Below are positions 36,373 to 43,442 of a DNA stretch of 47,221 nucleotides, in pieces. Position 1 is the stretch's first letter, and the number at the start of each line of letters is the position of its first letter. The position numbers and the translations under genes are program-made. The DNA is taken from assembly GCA_022822905.1 (NCBI GenBank), contig JAJDYE010000028.1, forward strand, positions 1-47,221. Direction: 5' to 3'. The DNA comes from Acidimicrobiia bacterium. GTDB lineage: Bacteria; Actinomycetota; Acidimicrobiia; Acidimicrobiales; Bin134. The notes under the pieces were generated by a model, which saw only the letters and a program-made list of their open reading frames with translations, did not search any database and had not been told where the DNA came from.

Positions 36373-37203
36373 ATGCGCGCGTCTGATCCTGGGGTGGTAG
36401 ATGCTGTTTGGGCGGCGGTGGAGCCGTTGTTGCCGCGGCGGGATCGGTCGCATCCTTTGGGCTGTCGCCGGCCTCGGGTTTCAGACAGGCTGTGCTTTCG
36501 GGGGTTGTTGATCCGGCTGGTGACCGGTTCGTCGTGGGTTGACATCGAGGCCATCTTGGAGTGGCGGGTGTCGGACACGACTTTGCGGGCGCGCCGCGAC
36601 GAGTGGATCGCCGCGGGGGTGTTCGACCGGCTCTGCTCAGAGGCGGTCGCCGCGTTCGATCGCATCGTGGGCCTCGATCTGTCGGAGGTGGCGGTGGACG
36701 GGTCTTTGCACAAGGCGCCCTGCGGCGGCGCCGGGACCGGCAAAAGCCCTGTTGACCGGGGCAAACTCGGGTGGAAGCAGTCGGTGGCCGCGGAGCGCCA
36801 CGGCGTGCCGGTCGGCTGGGCGATCGACGGCGCCAACCGCAACGACTTCCGCCTCTTGGAGCCCACCTTGGCCGCGGTCAAAAGCGCCGGGCTGCTCGAA
36901 GACGTCGAGACCCTGCACCTGGACCGCGGCTACGACTATCCCGCAGTGCGCCGCCGGCTCAAAGCCCTCGGCATAGCCGACGCCTGCATCCAACGGCGAA
37001 CCCCCAACACGGGCCCCCGACGCCCGCTGACACTCGGCCTGCGCTGGATCGTCGAGTCCACCAACTCCTGGCTGTCGAACTACGGGCAACTCCGCCGCAA
37101 CACCGACCGAAAACCCGACTGCCGCCACGCCGCCATATGCCTCGCCACCACCATCTTGATCACCGCCAAACTCATCCACCACAAAAACCGATGGAACCCC
37201 TGA
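36373..37203 (+). mobile_element. IS5-like transposase gene; IS ends not resolved
   Basis: DDE transposase of about 276 residues. The N-terminal helical domain is the IS5-type DUF4096-like region (VWAAVEPLLPRRDR...). Catalytic residues lie in VAVDGSLHKAP (first Asp), LHLDRGYDYPA (second Asp) and WIVESTNSWLSNYG (Glu). ATG 36373 gives the usual N-terminus; an in-frame GTG exists at 36304. I could not define terminal inverted repeats; only a short CAAAAAC similarity links the region before the gene (revcomp near 36350) with its 3' end. The coding strand is G-rich in the first half and C-rich in the second. It appears intact. Confidence 0.88.
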
Positions 37204-37218
37204 CCAACCACCTATCCG

Positions 37219-37311
37219 CTAGACCCCTAAGTCGTTGGCGATGCGCTCCTTGGCGGTCTCATACCCGAGGCGATAAGCGACCCGCACTGAACTCTTTGAC
37301 TTCTTCCCCAT
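37219..37311 (-). CDS. Possible 30-residue basic protein
   Basis: ATG 37311 with AAGGGG about 4 nt upstream opens a 30-codon frame beginning MGKKSKSSVRVAYRLGYETA and ending at TAG 37219. It lies 49 bp after the stop of the 91-residue gene on the same strand, so it could be a third gene of that unit, or the start of a gene truncated near the IS. No family recognised. Confidence 0.35.
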   Translation of the reverse strand: MGKKSKSSVRVAYRLGYETAKERIANDLGV

Positions 37312-37360
37312 CAGGCCCCTTCTTCCCTCCCAAACCAACTGGTCGCCTGTATATGGGCGC

Positions 37361-37636
37361 TTACAGGCGGCTGACCACGCAGGCCACAGCGTTGTCCATG
37401 TGGTCACCAGCCTTGTCGGTCGTGATGTGGTCCTCGCGACTGGCGACAAACTGGGCTGGGTGGCCCAACTCTCGCAGGACTTCTGATACGAGGACCGCGG
37501 CCAAGTCTGCGGCCACAACATGCGCGTGCCCTACTGCCTCCGGGCTGATATTTGGAAGGCGCGATTTCAATTCGATCTCTGCGGCCTGTTCAATAGCGCC
37601 CCTCAGCGCAGTCAGGCTGTTAGCCGACCGACTCAT
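37361..37636 (-). CDS. Small protein of unknown function (91 aa), second gene of a coupled pair
   Basis: ATG 37636 has CGGAGAAAG about 7-9 nt upstream and overlaps the stop of the 41-codon gene by ATGA, so the two are translationally coupled. The protein is mostly helical, without membrane segment or cysteine motif; distinctive stretches are LRGAIEQAAEIELKSRLP, AHVVAADLAAVLVSEVLREL and TTDKAGDHMDNAVACVVSRL. The frame extends to 37708, but that part overlaps the upstream small gene. No family recognised. Gene size and coupling resemble toxin-antitoxin or immunity modules (inference only). Confidence 0.7.
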   Translation of the reverse strand: MSRSANSLTALRGAIEQAAEIELKSRLPNISPEAVGHAHVVAADLAAVLVSEVLRELGHPAQFVASREDHITTDKAGDHMDNAVACVVSRL

Positions 37637-37758
37637 GGTGCTTTCTCCGGCGTCAATAGCACATTGGCCAGTTCTTCCGGTTCGGAATCTATGAGCGGCC
37701 CGAACCACATCTCCTTTACTTCGTCCTCCTGAACGTTCTCATTGTCTCTCTGCTTCAT
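37633..37758 (-). CDS. Acidic 41-residue protein, first gene of a coupled pair
   Basis: ATG 37758 opens a 41-codon frame starting MKQRDNENVQEDEVKEMWFG, rich in Asp and Glu, that ends in TGA 37633-37635 overlapping the ATG of the 91-residue gene. The overlap, the codon pattern and a -10-like TAAAAT 6 nt before the ATG support a real gene. An alternative start is Met17 (MWFGPLIDSEPEEL). No family recognised; a small acidic partner or antitoxin would fit. Confidence 0.6.
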   Translation of the reverse strand: MKQRDNENVQEDEVKEMWFGPLIDSEPEELANVLLTPEKAP

Positions 37759-37764
37759 GAAGCA

Positions 37765-37770
37765 ATTTTA
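37765..37770 (-). promoter_or_regulatory. Candidate -10 box of the small-gene pair, leaderless
   Basis: TAAAAT on the minus strand lies 6 nt before ATG 37758, and no Shine-Dalgarno is present. CTGAAC about 17-18 bp upstream is a possible weak -35. Confidence 0.45.
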
Positions 37771-37996
37771 CTGCACGAGTTCAGGTTCAGGGTCTGCTCT
37801 TTTGGCGGCACCAGGTCGACATTACGGGGCCGCTTAGCATCCAAGACGTGGGCGACGGCTGCCATCTGGTAGGTGGTGTCGAGCGGCCTCCGGTTGCGCT
37901 TGCCTCGAAATTTGTCCGCGTGTCGGCGCAGGCAAAGAAACTCTATTTCGCCTGTTCAGAAGCATTGCTGGCACTACCCGATATAGGTCCTCTGCA

Positions 37997-38040
37997 GAAG
38001 CGGCACGCGAAAGGCGGCGGCCGAGACCTGCTCAGCCGCC
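37997..38040. repeat. Right island-flanking direct repeat
   Basis: 44 bp, gaagcggc to cagccgcc, matching 29388-29431 with four mismatches (positions 9, 17, 32 and 36). It overlaps the terminator of the BMP lipoprotein gene. Confidence 0.9.
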
Positions 38041-38046
38041 GCCTTT
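38010..38046 (-). terminator. Strong terminator of the BMP lipoprotein gene, inside the right flanking repeat
   Basis: Perfect 12-bp inverted repeat (AAAGGCGGCGGC 38010-38021, GCCGCCGCCTTT 38035-38046) around a 13-nt loop, 23 bp past the lipoprotein stop. It is symmetrical enough to work in both directions. Its left arm and loop are part of the 44-bp repeat shared with 29388-29431. Confidence 0.85.
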
Positions 38047-38068
38047 CAATTGTTGATCACAGGATCGG

Positions 38069-39304
38069 CTAGTCGCAGAGTGAGCCTTCGCCAATGAACA
38101 GGCCGTCGATGCCGCACACCCCGGTGTCGATGCTGCCGTCGGCCAGGCCGGCCCGCACCATCTCCACAGCAGCGGCGGCCTCAGCGCTCACCGCCGCGTC
38201 GTGGAACGGCGCATAGGTGATGCCCAGGTTCTCGGCGGTCAGCACGAACGGCCCACCGGCGAAGCTGCCTTGGATGGTGGTGGCGATGTTGCGGAACACC
38301 GACAGGTCCACCCGCTTGATAGCCGAGCTGGCCAGGTTCTCCGAACCAGGCGCCGTGCCGCCGTTGAAGGTGGTGTAGTACTCGTCTTGGTCCACGCCGA
38401 TGCCCCAGGCGCCGGCCTCAGCAGCGGCCTTGATTCCGCCTGAGCCGGTGGGGCCGCCGGCGCCGAAGATCACGTCAGCGCCGTCGCCGATGAACTGCTG
38501 GGCGTCAGATGCGCCCTTGGCCGGATCGGTGAAGCTCTCGTTGTACACCGACAGCACTTGGATGTCGGGGTTGATGTACTTGGCGCCGGCCTCGTAGCCG
38601 TTGACGAACTTGACGACTGGGGGCACGTCCTCGCGACCGGCCACTACTCCGACCACGCCCGACTCGCTGAGCGAGGCGGCCAAGGCACCGGCGATGAAGC
38701 CGCCCTCGTGCTCGTTGAACAGCACGCCCACGTAGTTGGACGGGTACTCGGGGTGCCACTGGTCGATGCCGATGTAGTTGATGTTGGGGTTCTCGTCGGC
38801 TGCCGCCATGGTGTCGGTGCCGAGCAGGAAGCCCACGGTGATGAGCACGTCGGGGTTTTCGCTGGCCGAGGTGCTGAGGTTGGCGTCGTAGTCGGCCTCC
38901 GACGCGGTCTCGATCACGCTGGTGTCCTCGATGCCGAAGCACTCGGCCGCGCCAATCATGCCCTCATAGGCGAACTGGTTGAAGGTGCCGTCGTCCACCT
39001 TGCCGATATCGGTGACCATGTTCACTCGGAATCCGTCCGGGGCCTGGATCCCACCCCAAGCCGCGCACTCCTCTTCCAAGCTGATGAGAGCCCCGGAAGG
39101 CGCCTCAGGGGCTGGAGCCTCGGTGGGCTCAGGCGCTGGTGCCTCAGTGGGCGCGGGTGTCGGCGCTTCGGTGGGCGCGGGTGCCGGTGCCTCGGTGGCA
39201 GCCGGTGCCGGTTCGGTTTCGGTGTCGTCGTCATTGCCGCAGCCTGCGACCACCAGAGCCACAGACAGCAGTACAGCGAGAACCAGTAGGAACTTCTTGC
39301 GCAT
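38069..39304 (-). CDS. BMP-family nucleoside-binding lipoprotein
   Basis: Extracytoplasmic substrate-binding component of the nucleoside ABC importer, tethered by a lipid. The signal peptide ends in the lipobox VVAGC. A Pro/Ala/Glu linker follows, built of repeated eight-residue APxPTEAP-like units (about 32-70), then a BMP domain (MVTDIGKVDDGTFNQFAYEG, PNINYIGIDQW, EGGFIAGALAASLS, DVIFGAGGPTGSGGIKAA). ATG 39304 has GGAGGGG about 6 nt upstream; a GTG directly precedes it. Length is 411 aa. In related genomes this gene directly precedes the importer ATPase; here a strong terminator and the island lie between them. Confidence 0.94.
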   Translation of the reverse strand: MRKKFLLVLAVLLSVALVVAGCGNDDDTETEPAPAATEAPAPAPTEAPTPAPTEAPAPEPTEAPAPEAPSGALISLEEECAAWGGIQAPDGFRVNMVTDIGKVDDGTFNQFAYEGMIGAAECFGIEDTSVIETASEADYDANLSTSASENPDVLITVGFLLGTDTMAAADENPNINYIGIDQWHPEYPSNYVGVLFNEHEGGFIAGALAASLSESGVVGVVAGREDVPPVVKFVNGYEAGAKYINPDIQVLSVYNESFTDPAKGASDAQQFIGDGADVIFGAGGPTGSGGIKAAAEAGAWGIGVDQDEYYTTFNGGTAPGSENLASSAIKRVDLSVFRNIATTIQGSFAGGPFVLTAENLGITYAPFHDAAVSAEAAAAVEMVRAGLADGSIDTGVCGIDGLFIGEGSLCD

Positions 39305-39408
39305 CACAACCCCTCCGTCAGATGCCAGTCGGTAGGAGCAATGAGGCTACCGCAGTGCGGCGACATCTGCCGTGCTGGATCAGTGGGTTTCCGACGCCGA
39401 GCAGTGTC

Positions 39409-39414
39409 TAGTGT
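39409..39414 (+). promoter_or_regulatory. Candidate -10 box of the SDR gene, leaderless
   Basis: TAGTGT fits TANNNT and ends 6 nt before ATG 39421. No purine-rich ribosome site precedes the ATG apart from the GGGG of the spacer. Confidence 0.4.
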
Positions 39415-39420
39415 GGGGCC

Positions 39421-40158
39421 ATGTCCAGACTTGAAGGAAAGACAGCCATCGTCACCGGCGCGGCCCGCGGTACCGGAGCGGTCATCGCCCAAATGTTCCG
39501 GGACGAGGAAGCGACGGTGGTGGCCACCGACATTGCCGATGGGGATGGAATCGTCAAGCTAGATGTGACCAACGAGGCCCACTGGGACGAGGTGGTGAGC
39601 GGCATGGACCAGGTGGACGTGCTGGTGAACAACGCCGCCATCTTGCACATGGGACCCATCGAGCGCACCTCGGCCGAGGCCTACCGCCAGGTGCTGGACG
39701 TGAACCTGGTGGGGCCGTTCTTGGGCATGCGGGCGGTGGTCGGGCCGATGCGGGCTTCCGGGGGCGGTTCCATCGTCAATATCAGCTCTATTGACGGGCT
39801 CATCGGGATGAACGGGATATCCGCCTACGGGGCCAGCAAGTTCGGCCTCGGGGGGCTCATGCGCTGCGCGGCCCTGGAGCTGGGCCGATCCGGCATCCGG
39901 GTGAACAACGTGTGCCCCGCGGGCGGCAACCCGGCCATGTACTCCCAGTGGTTCGATCAGATGATGTCGTTCATGGATCAGACTGCGGCCTACTCGGCCA
40001 ACAGGGGCATCCCCGGCGAGGTCCCCCTGGAGTGCATCGCCGCCGCGGCGCTGTTTCTGGCATCCGACGAGTCGTCGCACATCACCGGCGCCGATCTGCC
40101 GGTGGACGGGGGAGCGGCCGCCGGCGTGGTTATCGAGGGCTTGAACAGCTTGGAGTGA
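39421..40158 (+). CDS. Short-chain dehydrogenase/reductase
   Basis: 245-residue NAD(P)-dependent oxidoreductase of the classical SDR family. Cofactor motif TGAARGTG (TGxxxGxG) is at about 13-20, structural NNAA at about 73-76, catalytic Ser in NISSIDG, and YGASK supplies Tyr and Lys. The end (SSHITGADLPVDGG) is typical; in the style of 3-alpha(20-beta)-hydroxysteroid dehydrogenases the chain opens MSRLEGKTAIVTG. The substrate is unknown. Confidence 0.93.
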   Translation: MSRLEGKTAIVTGAARGTGAVIAQMFRDEEATVVATDIADGDGIVKLDVTNEAHWDEVVSGMDQVDVLVNNAAILHMGPIERTSAEAYRQVLDVNLVGPFLGMRAVVGPMRASGGGSIVNISSIDGLIGMNGISAYGASKFGLGGLMRCAALELGRSGIRVNNVCPAGGNPAMYSQWFDQMMSFMDQTAAYSANRGIPGEVPLECIAAAALFLASDESSHITGADLPVDGGAAAGVVIEGLNSLE

Positions 40159-40242
40159 GCGATCGCCGCGAGGTCTCATCCGAACCTTTCGGCAGTATCA
40201 TTCAATCAATCGTCCTGGCCAACGGCGGCAGAGGAGAAACGT

Positions 40243-41379
40243 ATGGCTCCGCCCACTCGCACCGATGAGGAGATCATCGGACGCTCCGATGTCAACGACA
40301 TCGACACCATCATCGAAATCTCCCGGACCAACAGCGACGTCACCTCAATAATCCACGCGGTCCAAGACAACAGCGACGCCCTGTTCACCTGGGACTACGC
40401 CAAGGGGGCCCGCCCTAAGTTGGAGCGCCTTTATGAGAAGGCCAAGACGTCGCAGTGGAACGCCCAGACCGACTTGGACTGGTCCATCGAGGTGGACCCG
40501 TACGAGGCCTTCTCCATTTTCACTGAATCCGAATTCTCGGCTGAGTTCGAGCGCGAGGACCGGCCCGATCTGCCCACCGCCAACTGGGGCGAGGCCGAGT
40601 GGCGGGAGTTCTCCCTGGAAACCTTCAAGTGGCGGATGAGCCAGTTCCTCCACGGCGAACAGGGCGCCCTGCTGTGTACGGCCAAGATCGTCGAGACCGT
40701 CCCGTGGATCGACGCCAAGTACTACGCCGCCACCCAGGTGGTGGACGAGGCCCGCCACGTGGAGGTGTTCGGCAAGTACCTCGACGAAAAGCTGGGCGAT
40801 TCCTATCCGATCAACGTCCACCTCAAGATGCTGCTCGACGACATCATCAACGACAGCCGCTGGGACATGACCTACCTGGGCATGCAGATCATGGTGGAGG
40901 GCCTGGCCCTGGCCGCCTTCGGCTTCATGCACCAGCTAACCCCCGAGCCCCTGCTCAAGAAGCTCCTCCGCTACGTGATGGCCGACGAGGCCCGCCACGT
41001 GGCCTTCGGCGTGCTCAGCCTCCAGGAGTTCTATAGCGAGCTCACCGTTCCCGAACTGCGGGAGCGGCAGGAGTTCGCCTTTGAGGCCGCGGTGCGGATG
41101 CGCGACCGGTTCTTGTCCCAAGAGGTGTGGGAGCGCATGGGCGTACCGGTGCGGCCCATGGTGGAGAACTTCCTGTCGTTACCCGCCGATCAGAAGCCGT
41201 TCCAGAACATCCTGTTCTCCAAGATCGTGCCCAACTGCAAGAAGCTCGGTTTGCTGGATGCCGGCGACGGCTGGCTCCGGCGCCGGTTCGAGGAGATCCA
41301 CGTCATCGAATTCGAAGACTGGGTAGACACCGGCGAGGAATACGAGGACTTCCAGTTCGAAGAGGCCGCAGCGGTCTGA
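40243..41379 (+). CDS. Ferritin-like diiron oxidase/oxygenase-type protein
   Basis: 378-residue protein with a four-helix-bundle diiron site: Glu in HGEQGALLCTAKIVE, ExxH in DEARHVEVF, Glu in MVEGLALAAFG, and a second ExxH in DEARHVAFG. The repeated DEARHV motif is the clearest evidence. Related proteins include R2-like ligand-binding oxidases and AurF-type N-oxygenases, so a redox or oxygenase role is likely but the substrate is unknown. AGAGGAG lies about 7 nt before the ATG. It follows the SDR gene by 84 bp on the same strand. Confidence 0.88.
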   Translation: MAPPTRTDEEIIGRSDVNDIDTIIEISRTNSDVTSIIHAVQDNSDALFTWDYAKGARPKLERLYEKAKTSQWNAQTDLDWSIEVDPYEAFSIFTESEFSAEFEREDRPDLPTANWGEAEWREFSLETFKWRMSQFLHGEQGALLCTAKIVETVPWIDAKYYAATQVVDEARHVEVFGKYLDEKLGDSYPINVHLKMLLDDIINDSRWDMTYLGMQIMVEGLALAAFGFMHQLTPEPLLKKLLRYVMADEARHVAFGVLSLQEFYSELTVPELRERQEFAFEAAVRMRDRFLSQEVWERMGVPVRPMVENFLSLPADQKPFQNILFSKIVPNCKKLGLLDAGDGWLRRRFEEIHVIEFEDWVDTGEEYEDFQFEEAAAV

Positions 41380-41383
41380 GACC

Positions 41384-41809
41384 TCAGCGGTTGCAGGTGG
41401 GGCGAGTGCCTGGCCAGCGGATTCGGTAGCGGTTGTTGGCTACCAGACGGTACGTCCAGCGAGCGAGCGGGCTGATGGGGCCCAATGTCAGGAGACGACC
41501 CACCGTAGGCCACGGGCCACTCATGGCTCTGAGCGCAGCGGCGATGCATCGGTGCTCGTCGAAGCGGGAGCCGTTGGGGTCGATCCACCACGCCGAGCGG
41601 GCCACGTTTTCTTGGGTGAGGTCGAGGGCATCCAAGTCGGCCTGCTGAGAGGGGACCACCCGGTAGTCGTCGCTCAGCCGGCGTTCGGCCCAACGGGCTG
41701 TGGCGGCGCAGAACCCGCAGTCGCCGTCGTAGATCAGAGTGCCCGAGGGAATGGGCGGAGAGAGAGGATTGGGCTCAGCTGTTGCGCCCGGCATTGGGCT
41801 TGCGCCCAT
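41384..41809 (-). CDS. DUF393 (DCC-type) thiol-disulfide protein
   Basis: Thioredoxin-fold-like protein with the hallmark motif YDGDCGFCAATARW near the N-terminus, then WWIDPNGSRFDEH and a C-terminal hydrophobic segment (ISPLARWTYRLVA). The CxxC suggests a redox role, but the family is not biochemically defined. The start is uncertain: ATG 41809 (141 aa) and ATG 41794 both lie inside the bL37 gene in another frame, so the two genes overlap by up to 35 bp. It converges on the diiron gene with a 4-bp gap. Confidence 0.85.
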   Translation of the reverse strand: MGASPMPGATAEPNPLSPPIPSGTLIYDGDCGFCAATARWAERRLSDDYRVVPSQQADLDALDLTQENVARSAWWIDPNGSRFDEHRCIAAALRAMSGPWPTVGRLLTLGPISPLARWTYRLVANNRYRIRWPGTRPTCNR

Positions 41810-41864
41810 GATTGGCCTTCTTGCGCCGCGCTCTGGCCTTGCGTTTTTGGGTGCGCTTCGACAT
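41775..41864 (-). CDS. Ribosomal protein bL37 homologue (29 aa)
   Basis: The peptide starts MSKRTQKRKARARRKKANHG and continues RKPNAGRNS. The run KANHGRKPNA matches the small, highly basic large-subunit protein bL37 found in mycobacterial ribosomes. ATG 41864 has GGAGG 5 nt upstream, an ideal site. It was identified by the motif and the ribosome site, since it is too short for length-based calling; the frame upstream of the ATG is a shadow of ychF. It is divergent from ychF across 54 bp and overlaps the DUF393 start. Confidence 0.85.
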   Translation of the reverse strand: MSKRTQKRKARARRKKANHGRKPNAGRNS

Positions 41865-41918
41865 TCGAACCTCCGCGTCTCTAGAAAGACTACCGACTCC
41901 AGGTAGCGTGAACGACCC

Positions 41919-42995
41919 GTGGAGCGCTTCGGGTTCGTCGGTCTGCCCAACTCCGGCAAGTCTTCCCTGTACAACGCCTTGATCGGGTCGGACGTGCTGG
42001 CCGCCCCGTATGCCTTCGCCACCACCGACTCCAACGTGGGCGTGGCCAAGGTGGTGGATCCCCGCCTTGACGCCATCGCTCAGCTCAGCGGTTCCCGCAC
42101 CGTGACACCGGCCAGCGTGCAATTCACCGACATCGGAGGTCTGGTGGAGGGGGCCAGCCGGGGCGAGGGGCTGGGTAACCGCTTTCTGGCCGGCATTCGC
42201 GAGGTGGACGCGGTGGTGTACGTGCTCCGAGCCTTTGTCCACCCCGACGTGCCCGGGCCCACCGACCCCTTGGAGCACCTGCGGGTGCTAGAGATCGAAT
42301 TGACGCTGGCCGACTTGGAGTCGGTGGAGAATCGGCTGGTCAAGCGGCGCAAGTCCGCGGTTCAAGACCGTTCGCTGGCCGGGGAGGTGGCGGCGTTGGA
42401 AGCCGCCGCCGACGTGCTGGGTGAGGGCATCCCCATCTACCGCAGCGATTTGGCCCCTGGCCAGCGAGCCGATCTGCGGGAGAGCTTCCTGCTCACCAAC
42501 CGCCCGGTGCTAGCCGTGGTCAACATCGGGGAAGACCAGCTGGACGAGGCCGAATCGGTGATCGAGCCAGTGGCCGCTGAGCTGGACGGCCGGGCCGGAG
42601 TCATGGCGGTGTGCGTGCAGCTTGAGGCCGAAGCCGCCCAACTCTCTGCCGAGGAGCGGGCCGAGATGCTCGACGGCCTAGGACTGGGGGAGGGGGCGTT
42701 GGGCCGGTTCACCCATGCGGCCTACGACCTCTTGGGCTTGCGGACCTTTTTCACCACCGGTGACAAGGAGACTCGGGCGTGGACCTTCCGCCTGGGGGCC
42801 ACTGCCCCTGAAGCGGCGGGCCGGATCCACACCGACTTCCAACGAGGGTTCATCCGAGCCGACGTGATCGGTTGGCAGGAGTTGCTGGACGCAGGCGGCT
42901 GGACCAAAGCCAAGGAACTGGGCGTGATGCGCACCGAGGGCCGCGACTACTCGGTGGCCGACGGCGACGTGATGGAGATCCGCTTCAACGTGTAG
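41919..42995 (+). CDS. ychF: Ribosome-binding ATPase YchF
   Basis: Universally conserved Obg-family P-loop NTPase that prefers ATP and binds ribosomes. G1 is GLPNSGKSSLYNAL, switch region DIGGLVEGAS and G4-like VVNIGED, as usual for YchF in place of the GTPase NKxD. The C-terminal TGS domain is at about 275-358 (FFTTGDKETRAWTF, DVMEIRFNV). GTG 41919 gives the family N-terminus, MERFGFVGLPN. There is no Shine-Dalgarno; TAGCGT (41904-41909) lies 9 nt upstream, as for other possibly leaderless starts here. Confidence 0.96.
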   Translation: MERFGFVGLPNSGKSSLYNALIGSDVLAAPYAFATTDSNVGVAKVVDPRLDAIAQLSGSRTVTPASVQFTDIGGLVEGASRGEGLGNRFLAGIREVDAVVYVLRAFVHPDVPGPTDPLEHLRVLEIELTLADLESVENRLVKRRKSAVQDRSLAGEVAALEAAADVLGEGIPIYRSDLAPGQRADLRESFLLTNRPVLAVVNIGEDQLDEAESVIEPVAAELDGRAGVMAVCVQLEAEAAQLSAEERAEMLDGLGLGEGALGRFTHAAYDLLGLRTFFTTGDKETRAWTFRLGATAPEAAGRIHTDFQRGFIRADVIGWQELLDAGGWTKAKELGVMRTEGRDYSVADGDVMEIRFNV

Positions 42996-43067
42996 GGGCG
43001 GGTCGTGCAATGGGAAGTTGCCCAACTCCCTCTTGAATCAACGCCGCTGGAGTTGGAAAATCTGGTG

Positions 43068-43415
43068 ATGGCGTGGCTCGTCTGTGACGACCGGGTGCTG
43101 GCCACCGTGGAGATTGCCACCGGATGGCGGGAACGGGCCCTCGGGCTGTTGGGCCGCGACGAGTTCGACAATGCGCTGCTGCTTCGGCCGGCGTTCTCGG
43201 TACACACCCTGGGGATGCGGTTTCCCATCGACGTGGCCTATTTGGACCGCGATCTGGTGGTGCTGAAGGCAGCCACCATGGCCCGGTTTCGGATCGGTCT
43301 GCCAGTGTGGCGGGCCCGGGCGGTGCTGGAGGCCGAGGCCGGTTCGTTTGCCCGCTGGGGGCTAAAGCCCGGCAACCGATTGGAAGTGCGGCAGACTGCT
43401 TGGGAGAGGGGATAG
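43068..43415 (+). CDS. DUF192-family protein
   Basis: 115-residue protein of the DUF192 family: TGWRERALGLLGRDEF, FSVHTLGMRFPIDVAYLD and FARWGLKPGNRLEV are characteristic strands. Function is unknown; some homologues are exported, but no signal peptide is seen here. ATG 43068 is chosen because homology starts just after it; an in-frame GTG at 43005 would add 21 poorly conserved residues. It lies between ychF and rsmI, same strand. Confidence 0.85.
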   Translation: MAWLVCDDRVLATVEIATGWRERALGLLGRDEFDNALLLRPAFSVHTLGMRFPIDVAYLDRDLVVLKAATMARFRIGLPVWRARAVLEAEAGSFARWGLKPGNRLEVRQTAWERG

Positions 43416-43442
43416 CGGTCGACCGACCACGAGGGAGGTGGC

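Larger units (their letters stand above)
29432..37996. mobile_element. Putative inserted defence island between duplicated terminators
   Basis: The 8.6-kb segment lies between two 44-bp direct repeats (29388-29431 and 37997-38040) and separates the nucleoside-binding lipoprotein gene from the rest of its transport operon. It contains a restriction-modification pair, a divergent large gene with a nuclease motif, an IS5-like transposase and small genes of unknown function. Its base composition is visibly less GC-rich than the flanks, most clearly in the methyltransferase gene. No integrase is visible. The repeats could be attachment sites, recombined terminators, or a terminator carried in by the element. 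Confidence 0.65.

Noticed and set aside
36198..36881. A 227-codon minus-strand frame over the IS5-like transposase
   Set aside because: The plus-strand frame has a complete DDE motif set; the minus-strand frame is its shadow.
37771..37996. A possible tRNA or attachment-site tRNA at the right end of the island
   Set aside because: No cloverleaf or T-loop GTTCRANNC sequence could be found. The flanking repeat is a terminator instead.
37848..38072. A 74-codon plus-strand frame across the terminator
   Set aside because: It reads through the lipoprotein terminator hairpin and repeat, and has no ribosome site or recognisable protein features.
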